Positions 22,701-33,164 of a stretch of DNA of 64,000 nucleotides are shown piece by piece. Location: contig PUQB01000040.1 of assembly GCA_003024785.1 (NCBI GenBank), positions 708,522 to 772,521 on the forward strand, read 5' to 3'. Below the pieces are notes generated by a model, which was not told where the DNA came from, ran no database searches, and worked only from the letters and a program-made list of their open reading frames with translations. Numbering within the stretch: position 1 is the stretch's first letter; each line of letters starts with the position of its first letter. Origin of the DNA: Selaginella tamariscina. Lineage: Eukaryota > Streptophyta > Lycopodiopsida > Selaginellales > Selaginellaceae. The position numbers and the translations under genes are program-made.

Positions 22701-24245
22701 CCACTCCATCATCCTGATGCTAGGGAGTAGTCGGACATTCTAGAGGAATTGACTGTACCCTCGTTCACCCCTATGGTCCTTCTAGTATGGTTCCCACGTG
22801 GTGGCCTACCTCGTTTGATACGACCGATGCATCTACCCATGTGCCATAACAGGGCATTAATGGCGCCACCTACGATACCATTATTACCCCGTTTTACATG
22901 CTCAAGCGTGTGGTCCACCCTCATGGACCATGTGACCCTATGAGCTGGCCACTTGTGCGGGATTGGATCCCAGCTCCCCCGTTGAGTGCCCCTTCCTTCA
23001 GTTCTCAATGCCGCTACTTCGGTCGTGCCTTTGTGGGGTTCACCTTCTTCGCTCGGTTCTCTTGAGCGGGGGTTCTTGTTGAATGGATGTACGGCTTGAG
23101 GTGATTGCCGTTAACCTTCTATCGTAATAGCTGCCCGTTGGCTCCCAGTAAAATCGTACCATTGTTGAAGGTTTTAGTACCTTATATGGTTCTTTTTATC
23201 CTAGCTGGAACTTGCCCTTCTGGAATATTTGCGGTTTCTTGTACCACCATACCCATTGTCCTTGCTTATATTCTCAAAGTTTCTTTTATGTCCTTGCTCG
23301 TTTGGTCTGCTGTTGACGGTTCTCTCTGCCAATTGTGCCCGGGAACTGTACCTTGTCTAGTTGTTCCAACTACTCCAGTCTTTTCCATGTAACCGCTGGT
23401 TCATTCGTGATCCTATGGTCTAAGCTCGTCCGTAGGCTGGGTATGGTGACCTCCCATGGCATGATGGTCTCTAGGCCATAGACCAGTTGGAAGGGTGTTG
23501 TTCCCGTTGTGGTTTTGAATGTTGTCCGATACGCCCATAACACTTATGGTAGCATTTCCTCCCATTGCTTGGGTTCATTGTGGTAGAGCTTCCTCAAGAT
23601 GGTGACCAGTATCTTGTTTGTAGACTCGGCTTGTCCATTCCCTCACAAATAGTAGGCTGTTGATGTGCGATGCTTTGATGATGAATGTGCTGATCAATTC
23701 TCGGATAGTCTTGTTGATGAAGTGGCTCTTCTGGTCTAATACTAGCTCCAGTAAGCAACCGAACCTTGTTAAGATGTTTGTATAGATAAACCTTGCTATC
23801 TACCTTGCCATTGCCTCCCTGAGTGCCTTCACCTCTACCCACTTTGTGGCATAGTCCGTTGCCGCTACGATGTACCTGGAGCGTGTCGTGTGGGCCCTTG
23901 GGTTGATTGGCCCCACAAAGTCTAGGCCCCACTTCTCAAATGCTACCATTCTGCTAAGGGGGTACTCCATCCTGGCCTACCATGAGTTTGCCTATTCGCT
24001 GATAGTCAATGCAGCTCTTTGCTGCCTTGGTGGCTTCCCGAAGATCGTTGGCCACCAGAGTCTGGTCTGTAGGATTTTCCTGGCCGTTTTGTCCCCCCAA
24101 AGTGTCCTTTCCCCGGTCTTGGGTGAGCACATTGACAATCTCGGGGATTTTCCATGCCAGGGGGGATCTCCGGAGTATGTCATCCTCCCCCGCTTGTATA
24201 GCTGATCCCCAATCAACTGGAACAGTAAGCACCTTTGGGCGAGGC
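22701..24245 (-). pseudogene. B2 spacer and integrase remnant
   Basis: Reverse strand: conserved spacer (22860-22975, with GTGTGGTCCACCCTCATGG), integrase C terminus (23100-23300), catalytic core (about 23930-23600; GLDFVGPIN region at 23925-23895, YATKW near 23845) and zinc finger (about 24060-23970). Broken in several frames. Confidence 0.62.
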
Positions 24246-25760
24246 TTTCTCTATGTGTCGCCGATGTTTCCAGAAAGGTTGCTTAACCCGCTGATGAGGT
24301 AATGTCGTATTGGCTGCTGCCATGCTGGGATGTCCCGGCCAGCTATTGGCTTAGTGGCTCGTGGTGAGGTGCCTTGTACGACAGTTGCCTCAAAGAAAAT
24401 GGCGTCTGGTATGTTGAGCAAGGGCGCGGCTTCAGGTGGTTTGCCGCTCGTTATCCGGGAAACAAGATTCGGTGATACATGCAGTTTACCTGCTTTATAG
24501 ACTACAGTGAACTCAAACTCCTGTGGAGGAGTATCCACTGAGCCAGCTGCCTAGTGAGCTGTGGTTTGTTCACAAGGTAGAGCAGGGCATGGTGATCCAC
24601 GATCAGTATGAAGTGGTTGCCTAGGAGGTAGTGGCGAAACTTAGATACTCCATAGATAACCACCAAGCATTCTTTGTTGGTCGCCAAGTAGTTGCATTTG
24701 GCCAACGTCATGAGTTGGTTTCCATATGCGATGTGTCGGAGCATCCTTCCATCGTCCTCCTGGGATAGGACCGCACCTACTGCTATGCTAGAGCCATCCG
24801 TTTGTAAGTGGAACTGTTGATTCCAATCTGGTGGAATGAGGATAGTTGCTTCCACCAACTGGCGCTTTATGTCCTCAAAGGTAGCATGTCGGTTGGTGGT
24901 CCATTCATACAGTGTCTCCTTAGTGAGTAGTTCGGTCATAGGCTGGGCCCTATCGGCATACAGTCGGATAAACTTGCGGTAGAACCCTGCTTTCCCTAGG
25001 AACCGCTTAAGTTATGTGACATTCTGTGGGGTGGCATCTTTGCCAGTGCTCATACTAATCCTAGATCCACCATGATGCCTTCCCTGGAGACGATGTGCCT
25101 AATAGCTTCCCTGTAGTCATGCCAAATACACATTTTGAGGGGTTAAGAGATATCCCATATTCCTGGCAGCGCTGGAACACCCATTCTAGGCGTGCCACGT
25201 GGTCCTCCACTGGTCCATAAGCTGTGAAGTCGTTTAGGAATGCCTGGACGAAGTCCATGAGGTTGTTTAGGGATACACGTTGGACCAATGTGCTGGAGTG
25301 TTGCAGAGTTCGAATAGCATAACTCTGAACGTGTATGCTCCCCAATCCATGATGAACGTAGTCTTAACTTGATCTTCCGTTGTGATCATCACCTGGTTGT
25401 AATCTACTGAAGCCGTTCATGAACAAGTACATCTCATGACACGCTACCTCTTCTAGAATGGCCTCCATAAACGGATGGGGAATGGATCCTTCTCCGTGGC
25501 AGCATTCAGTCGTCAGTAGTCTATGCAGAATTCTCAGTTGCCCGTCCTTCTTAGGTACGATGACGATGGTGACAGCCATTCTGGGTTTCTCGATAGTGTA
25601 GACAAAGTCCAATCTCTTGTTTAGCCTTTTGGGCGTAGTTTGGGTTGATGCGATACTGTTGTTGGCGGTTGGGTCGGATGTCGGGTTTTAGCTTAATTTT
25701 GTGCTGGCACAACTCTGGCGGTACTCCCTTAGGTCGTGGTAGGTCCATGCGAATACCTCC
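24246..25760 (-). pseudogene. B2 RNase H and reverse transcriptase remnant
   Basis: RNase H is open over 24502-24939 (FHLQTDGSSIAVGAVLSQ, NKECLVVIYGVSKFRHYLL, DHHALLYLVNK). RT is in pieces: 25061-25345 with NLMDFVQAFLNDFTAYGP and SLNPSKCVFGMTTGKLLG, and 25364-25612 with IVPKKDGQLRI and NGFSRLQPGDD. The YxDD position reads FLNDF, so the catalytic Asp pair is damaged. Confidence 0.68.
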
Positions 25761-27686
25761 CTGTGCCTACGGAGGCAGTTGGCAATTTGCTTTTCTCAGC
25801 TCTGATCCTATGTGGGCATTAACATTTACTAGCCAGTGGTCTTCGTCGATGCCTATGTTGACCTGCTTGATTGCTGCTTCGGGAGTTATGTTCCACCCAT
25901 ACATTGGCTTGCCGCAGTACTCCTCTTGGGCCAACGGGGTGACACTCCGCATTTCCTTTCACAGAACGGGCCACCTCGGGATTTGAGCTTTGCTCCGGCC
26001 TCTAGCCGAGTCATTAGGTACACGGTAGCAGACTCCCATACTTCTTGCTAAGGGTTTACCTCTCCTATGATGAATAATTCTAGCAAGCATGCCAGAATAG
26101 CTGCTTCTTCCTCATCATCTAGTCCCTCACTCCAGTCTGGGAGGTGGTATTCCTAGGGTCAGGATTCTGATGGTGGCACCAGGACTTGTTTCACAGTAAC
26201 AGATATGAGTCCCCCTTGACGGGGAAACAGACCTGCTAATTCTCCCAGTTGTGTTGTACCCTTGCGCCCTGAGCCATGGCCGGCCCAAAAGTAAGTCGAA
26301 CCCCCTTTTGCATGCATATCGAGAACAACCATGTTTATCAGAAACTTGATGCTCTTGATCTTGATCCCTACCTTCCTCATGATGCCCTTGGTGCCACCTT
26401 GGCTTGGTTTGCCATATGTATGAGGAAGGGTGAGGGCTCCGGGGGCGGCATCCCTAACTCCTGATGGAGTTCTGTGGACATGATATTTATGCCTGATCCC
26501 CCATCTATGATCACGTTGTGGACTATGCAGCCTGCCATTTGGATGGTATAGCCGGTACATCATCACATAGTCTACGGCTGTTGTTGTGACTCTTGGGGGC
26601 ACTACTGTGGGCCCGTGCAGCTCTCGGATGAGGACTTCATACAGTCTTGGAGATAATTGTAGTAGCTCTCCTAAGGTTACTGACACCTGGGTTTCTTGCA
26701 CCTTCCGGCGAGGGCCTCGTGCACTCCTGTCGTGCCTCTGGCCTTGGACCTTGTGCCAATCTCACTTGTTTTGCAATAGCCTCCACCTCGGCGCGCCTTC
26801 TCTCCCACTGACCTAGTTCCCCAAGTTCAGCTGCCACTTCCTCCTCATTGGACTCCTTGTTTGTCTTCCTCCTCTAAGTCAACTGGTAGTCTCATCTATT
26901 GGGCTTGCGATCTTGTGATTGCCCTACATTGCAGCTCGAGGGGTGAATTTCTACATGGTGGTGCCTGTGGTGCGAGGCTTTGGTGTTACTGTGGCTAGGG
27001 CTGGTTTCAGCCACCCCTATGGCCTTTGGTACATGCACTTCTAGCATGGGCTTGAGCATCGCAATCCAAGAGGATCGTACAATGGATGGTTTTTTGCTAC
27101 ACAGCGTGTAGATCAGCTCCAGCGTTTTGGCAGTCTGTTCCTATCGTCATACCTTGGTCGATTCTGTTGGCGCCCCCAAGAGTGTGACCTCTAGTTGCGG
27201 TCTCGTGATTGCGATCTGCAGCAAGGTTGGCCATCGCTGTGGCCCCATATCGTTGGTCTCCTAGGTGGTCTGCCTCCTGTCGCTCGACAGCCCAAGTGGT
27301 TGTTTGGGGTAGCGTGTTATTTAAAAGCTCAGTTAGTCGATAACAATCATCTGTGTTGTGGGATCCATGGACATTGCACACTTTACAATATTTATCCCTA
27401 CACGCGGTGTATCCTAATTGAGCAAGAGTGTATACGAATGCACTTAGCTTCTTGTAGTTGTCGCTTACGCTCCTCAGTTCGCATACCTGTTCAAACTTGT
27501 GTACATGTTGGTCTACATCTTCACCCTTCGCTCCACGGAATGCAAGTAAGGGCACTATTACGGTGCTCTCCTACATCCGATTGAGTGTGCGGGCTAGTAA
27601 GGTTACTGGATCGATTCCCATGGCGTCCCAATGAGTCTATGAAGTGCTCCAATCTGGACCCTCTGCTTCAAATGTGTTGTAGTCTA
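25761..27686 (-). pseudogene. B2 protease and gag remnants
   Basis: 25761-26600 covers the protease-RT linker and protease (26159-26560; GAGHGSGRKGTTQLGEL corresponds to GRPWLRDARVQHDW of B1). 26600-27100 is the acidic linker. 27097-27555 is an open gag piece: KGEDVDQHVHKFEQVCELRS joined directly to AQLGYTACRDKYCKVCNVHGS, i.e. the middle of gag seen in B1 has been deleted in frame. It ends at 27686 where A3 inserted. Confidence 0.65.
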
Positions 27687-28497
27687 TGTCACAACCCGAT
27701 ACAGGATACAGGATTCCGGACACAAGATACAGGATGCAGGATGCAGGATACAAGATACGAGTACAGGAATGCCTGCAGGATATTCCTACAGGATATACCT
27801 ACAGGATATTCCTACAGGATATACCTACAGGATATTCCTACATGATATGCCTATAGGATATGCTACAGGATATGCCTAGAGGATAAGGGTCACTATTCTT
27901 AGCTCATGACTAGATTAGACTCATGACTAGATTAGCTTGGAGTTGTGAGCATAAAAGCTCCGACCTAATTGTTGTACAATCAGTTACTATCAACACCAGT
28001 CATTCTACGATCATTCTTGTTCTTGTCTTGTTTGTATCTTGCTCTTGCCTCCTGCTCTTGTCTTGCTTTCGGATCCTATTCTGCTTCCGGATCCTATCCT
28101 GTTCCTGTCTTGTTCTTGGATCCTGTCCTGCACCTTCCTATCTGGCTCCCGGATCCTATCTTGTTCCTGTCTCTCCCGGATCCTATCCGGTTCCAGTCTT
28201 GCTCCTGAGTTCCTAGTTCCTATTTGCTCTTTGTCCTGTTCCTAAGTCAAGCCTTCTTGTTCTCGGAATCCTGCTCTCTTCCTAGTTCCTGGATCGTGGC
28301 TTGACAATTCCTAGTTCCTATCCTGCTCTCTATCCTGTTCCTGAGTCAAGCCTTCTTATTCTTGGAATCCTGCTCTCTTCCTAGTTCCTGGATCGTGGCT
28401 TGACAGTTTAATAGTAACTGCTTCATAGTTCTCCGTTTTCCAGCTACCTTTTTCTTAATTCTTTTCCTTCATTTTCCTCCTTTTTCTTTCTTAGATC

Positions 28498-29475
28498 ATG
28501 GCTGATTTTGAGCGCTTTCAACGCGAGCACCAAATGTTACTTCATGAGCTGGCCACTTTGCACCAAGTGGTCACCGACCTGCAAGGTTCCACCAATGCGG
28601 CACATGCAGCTGCTGATGCATCCTCCAAGACTGCTGCGCAGACTCTCTCTCAAGCATCGGTGGTTTCCTCTCCATCAAACTTTTCTTCGGAGCCGAAGAT
28701 CAGCATGCCAGAAAAGTTCGGTGGCAATCGCATCGATTTCCAAGGTTTCCTAAATCAGATCCGGCTCTTGATCCGCATGCAACCACGCCGCTACTCAACT
28801 GATGCACAAAAGGTTGACCTTTTGGCATCCTTGCTAGTTGGATCTCCATGAGCTTGGGTTGCCCCTTTGCTGGAACGTGACGACCCATTGCTGGAAGATT
28901 TTGAAGGATTCGTGGCTACCTTTGAAGCCTGTTTTGGAGATCCTGATAAGTACCGTTCAGCATGCACAAAGTTACGGAGGCTCACACAAGGATCCAGACC
29001 AGCTTCCGTTTATGCATCCGAATTTCAGCAATTGTGCACAAACATTCCATGGGACGAGACTGCATTGATCGAACACTTTCGTTTTGGGCTGAGGGATGAC
29101 GTGAAGGACCTTCTCCTTACGTTACCGGATGCTCAAATGTTAGCGGAGATCATGCAACAAGCCGTTCGTTGCTACAACCGTTTGTTTGAGCGCCGTCAGG
29201 AAAAATCCCGTCAGCAGTTCCTGCCAACCAATCCTGTAGCCGTAGCACATGTTCCTACGACACCTTCTGAAGCAGTTCCTATGGAGGTTAACAGATCCAA
29301 GCGTGGCCCACTTTCAACTGCTAAGAAGCAATGTCGTCGGGGTGAGAACCTATGCTTGTATTGTGGTGCAGCAGGACACAAGGTGGCAGAATGTCCTAAT
29401 AAAGCCAGACAGTTCAAGACGCGTGAAGCCGAAGCCGAAGTTCAGTCGGAAAACTTCAATGTCCACTTCGTATAG
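28498..29475 (+). pseudogene. gag: A3 gag with one in-frame stop
   Basis: Same protein as A2 gag. A TGA at 28849-28851 (Arg codon in A2) splits it into an N-terminal 117-residue frame and a C-terminal frame 28867-29475. The C-terminal part keeps the original helix around LAEIMQQAVRCYNRLFERR, showing that A2 has the altered version, and the CCHC knuckle CLYCGAAGHKVAECP. The gag end and protease overlap as in A2. Confidence 0.82.
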
Positions 29476-29486
29476 GAGCCGCGAAG

Positions 29487-29693
29487 TTGGACGTAGGTGC
29501 ATGCTCCATTGGTGTTGCTCATACCATTCTATCACTCAAGTTTCCTGTACACATTCGCCTCAATAACCGAGAGCTCAAGGAGTTTGCCATGTTAGACACT
29601 GGTGCAAATGCATGTTTCATGGATGACACTTTTGCAGCTCAGCATGGCATTCCGGTAGTGAAGTTGAAGCGTGTAGTTCCTGTAGAGGTGGCT
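29487..29693 (+). pseudogene. A3 protease fragment
   Basis: Encodes the protease N terminus with DTGANACFMDDTFAAQHG, then is cut after VVPVEVA at the junction with B2 LTR sequence. Confidence 0.8.
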
Positions 29694-29777
29694 GCTGCTT
29701 TGTAATTGAATACGTTGTTGGCCTAGGAGCGGAGCAAGAGAAGAGTCATCGAAGAGATGGTGAACCAAAGGAACATG

Positions 29778-29841
<64 letters not shown>

Positions 29842-30225
29842 TGCCTATTTGAGCACAAGCTGCCTCAAGAAGGTGGAGCAAGATACAAGACAAAAACTGA
29901 ACTAGAAGGACCCTGACCCACTACTAGCCTTCCTGCTTATATAGTGGGTTGGCTAGTGCTAGACCTTAGGTTCAGGTGGCACTCTCTCACTAGTCTGCCG
30001 CCATGTGATAGAGTCTTGCCTGTCACATTTATGCACCTCCCTTACGCGTGCTATCCCAAGTACCTGGGTAGTTGATCCGGATGATCGGGTCTACGCTTGG
30101 TTAAGCGCCGCATGAAAGATGTCACCATCAGTCCGTACATGTGATACCTTTCTTGTTCGGCACTTTGTCCTATTGCTCGTTCGCACCGGCTGGCAGTTTG
30201 ACGGTGGTCAAACCACTGTCAACCA
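29694..30225 (-). repeat. 5' LTR of B2, truncated, with long AT microsatellite
   Basis: Reverse LTR lacking its outer 170 or so bases. It includes (TA)n from about 29781 to 29842, the TATA box region near 29940 and the LTR start ACTGTCAACCA at 30215-30225. Confidence 0.8.
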
Positions 30226-30231
30226 AATAGG

Positions 30232-30298
<67 letters not shown>

Positions 30299-30422
30299 TA
30301 TACATTTTCCTTCTATTCACCACCCTTTTCATTACTCTCCTCTCACTTCGCTTCTAGCCCAACGATGCACTACTGAAGGAAGCAATAGCACTACACTAGG
30401 TGAACTCCTCCCTGCACACGGG
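30226..30422 (+). repeat. B1 3' LTR, second piece, with (AT)n and (GATA)n
   Basis: Resumes the B1 LTR after B2: AATAGGCAATATAT, then (AT)n (about 30234-30265), (GATA)n (about 30266-30297) and TTTTCCTTCTATTCACC, as in the B3 LTR at 36100. Ends ACGGG at 30418-30422. Confidence 0.75.
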
Positions 30423-31126
30423 TGGTCGTCGAGGACTTTGCAGGTTAGATGTGGTGCTTCTTGGGAAGCTAATGTGGTCACCAGGACGCTGTCGAGTGCG
30501 TCCAACCCTGGGGGTTCGGCCGGCAAGCCAAGCCTTACCACGAGAGTAATGGAAGGTATTGGATGGCCTCTACCCGGACACCGTGAGGGCTCGTGTATAG
30601 GTAGGGGAGGAGTTCTACTGAGAAGACTTGGCAGAGAGTGTTGTGGTGCCCAGGAGTAGGGCCAGCGGGGGACGCCTGCTTGTAAGGTGAATAGAAGGAA
30701 AATGGATATATATATATATATTGCCTGTCTGAGTACAACTATCTCCGACAATGGAGCAAGATATAAGACGCAAACTTGACTCCCAAAAGACCCTGACCCA
30801 CTACCCGCCTTCCGGCTTATATAGTGGGTTACCTACCACTTGACCCTAGCTACAGGTGGTGCCCTCCCACTGGTTTGCCGCTTGGTGACAGAGTCCTGCT
30901 TGTCACATTTATGCGCCTCCCCACGCGTGCTGTCCTTCGTACCCTGGGTAGTTGGTCCGGACGATCGGATCTCCGTATAGTTACGCCGCCACCTGACATC
31001 GGTCGCCATCAGTTTGTACCTGAAGTACCTCCTTTATGTGGCGCTTCATCCCGTCGCTCATCCGCGCTGGTGGACGTCCTCGCCAGCTGGCCGTGTGACG
31101 ATGTCAAACCACCGTCAACCAACGGG
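30418..31126 (-). mobile_element. Solo LTR of family B with perfect ACGGG target duplication
   Basis: LTR 30423-31121 (699 bp), TGGTCGTCG...GTCAACCA on the + strand, flanked by ACGGG at 30418-30422 and 31122-31126. It interrupts another B LTR, whose sequence joins exactly across the duplication (compare GGGCCCTCACGACATC at 36208). It contains a TATA box (reverse) near 30820 and an AT microsatellite near 30703-30721. Confidence 0.88.
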
Positions 31127-31293
31127 CCCTCACACCATTTGAGTAGAGGCCATCTCAGCACCTCCTAGTACTCCTGCAGTAATGCCGGCTCACCGATGTG
31201 GACCTCCAGAATTGGACGCTATCCATAGCATCTTGGCAACCACCGAGACTTCATAACAACACCACATCTAGCATGCAGAGTCCCTGACAACTA
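31122..31293 (+). repeat. B1 3' LTR, last piece
   Basis: Right third of the B1 LTR, matching 36205-36377 of the B3 LTR, ending CCCTGACAACTA. About 85 unassigned bases follow (31294-31378) before B3 sequence starts; nothing is recognised in them. Confidence 0.72.
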
Positions 31294-31378
31294 GAGAATG
31301 GGGTATGACCAGAAAAGGACTAGGAAAGGATCCTGAGTATACTGTATTTTGTACTTTGTGTCGTGTATGGACATAATA

Positions 31379-32720
31379 TAGGTAAACTGCATGTATCACC
31401 ATACCTCCTCTCCAGAATAACGAGCGGCAAACCAGTAGAGGCTGCTAATCTGCTCGACATACCAGACGCTGACCTTTTCAGGACAATGGTTGACCAAGGC
31501 ACATTACCACAAACCACCGAACCAAGGACCGGCCTAGACATCCCAGAGTGGCAACGACCGATACGGCACTACCTCATCAGCGGGTTACACAGCCTCTCCG
31601 GCACATCGGTAACACATCGACAGAGCCTGGCTCGGAGGTGCTTACCGTTCCAACTGATCGGGGATCAACTCTACAAGCGAGGGAGGGATGACATACTACG
31701 GAGATGCCCATTGACTTGGGAAATTCTCGAGATTGTCGAGGCAGCTCACGCAGGACCGGGGCAAGACACTTCGGGGAGACAAAACGGCCAGGAAGATCCT
31801 ACAGACCAGACTCTGGTGGCCAACAATCTTCCGGGATGCCACCAAGGTAGCAAGAGCTGTACCAATTGTCAACGAATAGGCAAACCCACGGCAGGCCAAG
31901 GCATGGAGTACCACCCCTCGGCAGGAATGGCGGCATTTGAGAAGTGGGGCCTAGGACTTTGTAGGACCTATCAACCCAAGGGCCCACATGACACACTTCC
32001 AGTACATCGTAGTGGCAACGGACTATGCCACAAAATGGGTAGAAGTGAAGGCACTCAAGGACGCAACGGCAGGACAAATAGCAAGGTTCATCTATACAAA
32101 CATTCTGACACGGTTCGGATGCCTGGGAGCTGGTGTCAGACCAAGGGAGCCACTTCATCAACAGACAGTCCGAGAATTGGTCAAGGCATTTGTCATCAAG
32201 CATCGCACGTCAACAGCCTACTATCCACAGGGAATGGATAGGCCGAGTCCACAAACAAGGTGCTGGTCACCATCTTGAGGAAGCTCTGCCACAGGAACCC
32301 AGGCGTTGGGAAGAAATGCTACCATCGTGTTGTGGGCATACCGGACAACGTTCAAAACCACAACAGGAACAACACCCTTCCAGCTAGCCTATGGTCTAGG
32401 CCATCATGCCATGGGAGTTCACCATACCCAGCTTACGGACAAGCTTGGACCACAAGATCACGGACGAACCAATAGTTGCACGAAAAAGATTAGAATAGCT
32501 GGAGCAACTGGACGAAGTATGATTTCTAGCACAATTGAAGAGAGAAATCAACAACAGCAAACCAAACAAGCTAGAGATAGGAAAAAGAAACTCCGAGAAT
32601 ATAAACTAGGACAGTGGGTATGGTTTCAAGAAACCATAGGCACTCTAGAAAGGCAAATTCCGGCCAGGGTGGAAAGGACCATATGAGGTGCTAAAAACCT
32701 TCGACAATGGCATGATTCTC
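31379..32720 (+). pseudogene. B3 integrase remnant
   Basis: Encodes the zinc finger (CTNCQRIGKP near 31855), core motifs ([20 protein letters not shown], 32000-32060; AFVIKHRTSTAYYPQG near 32187-32235, which precedes the missing catalytic Glu region) and the C-terminal KLREYKLGQWVWFQETIGTL (32590-32645). One-base frame changes occur near 31960, 32130 and 32240. Confidence 0.68.
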
Positions 32721-33164
32721 CTGGGGCCAATGGGCAGCCGTTACAATAGAAGGTTAATGGCAACCATCTCAAGCCGTACATTCACCCGACAAGAACCCTT
32801 GCTTGGGGGAACAAGTGAGAGAGGTAAACCCCATGGGCCTTCGGGGCGAAGGCACGGCCAAAGTAGAGGCGTTAAGAACCGGGGGAAGGGGCACTCAACA
32901 GGAGAGCGGGGACTCTAGTCCCACATGAGTGGCCAGTTCATAGGGTCACATGGTTCACGAGGGTGGACCACACGCATGAGCACGTAAAACGGGGCAATAA
33001 TGGCAGGCGGCACCATTAATGCCTTGATTATGGTGCATGGAAGGACACGCCGGGCATATCCAGTGAGGTAGGCCACCACGTAGGCACCATCTTCGGAAAG
33101 ACAACAAGGGGTGAGCCAGGGCACGCCACTTTTCACAGGAAGATCAACCGTTCCCCAAAAGCAA

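Larger units (their letters stand above)
27687..29693 (+). mobile_element. Family A3: LTR, gag and start of protease, 3' truncated
   Basis: 5' LTR 27687-28405, primer-binding site 28408-28420 (one mismatch to the self-primer), gag 28498-29475 and protease to about 29693. It then jumps within a GCTGCTG microhomology into the B2 LTR, so the rest of A3 was deleted. The LTR end is tandemly duplicated by about 99 bp (two ATCGTGGCTTGACA ends at 28306 and 28405). Confidence 0.85.
20118..30225 (-). mobile_element. Family B2: reverse, decayed Ty3 element inserted in the B1 LTR
   Basis: Reverse-oriented element with its 3' LTR at 20118-20810, interior 20811-27686 and the end of its 5' LTR at 29694-30225. 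Flanks GATAG (20113-20117) and AATAG (30226-30230) are a target duplication with one change, and the B1 LTR reads continuously across the insertion. An A3 fragment sits inside at 27687-29693, and its right breakpoint removed part of B2's 5' LTR and leader. Coding parts are pseudogenic. Confidence 0.8.
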
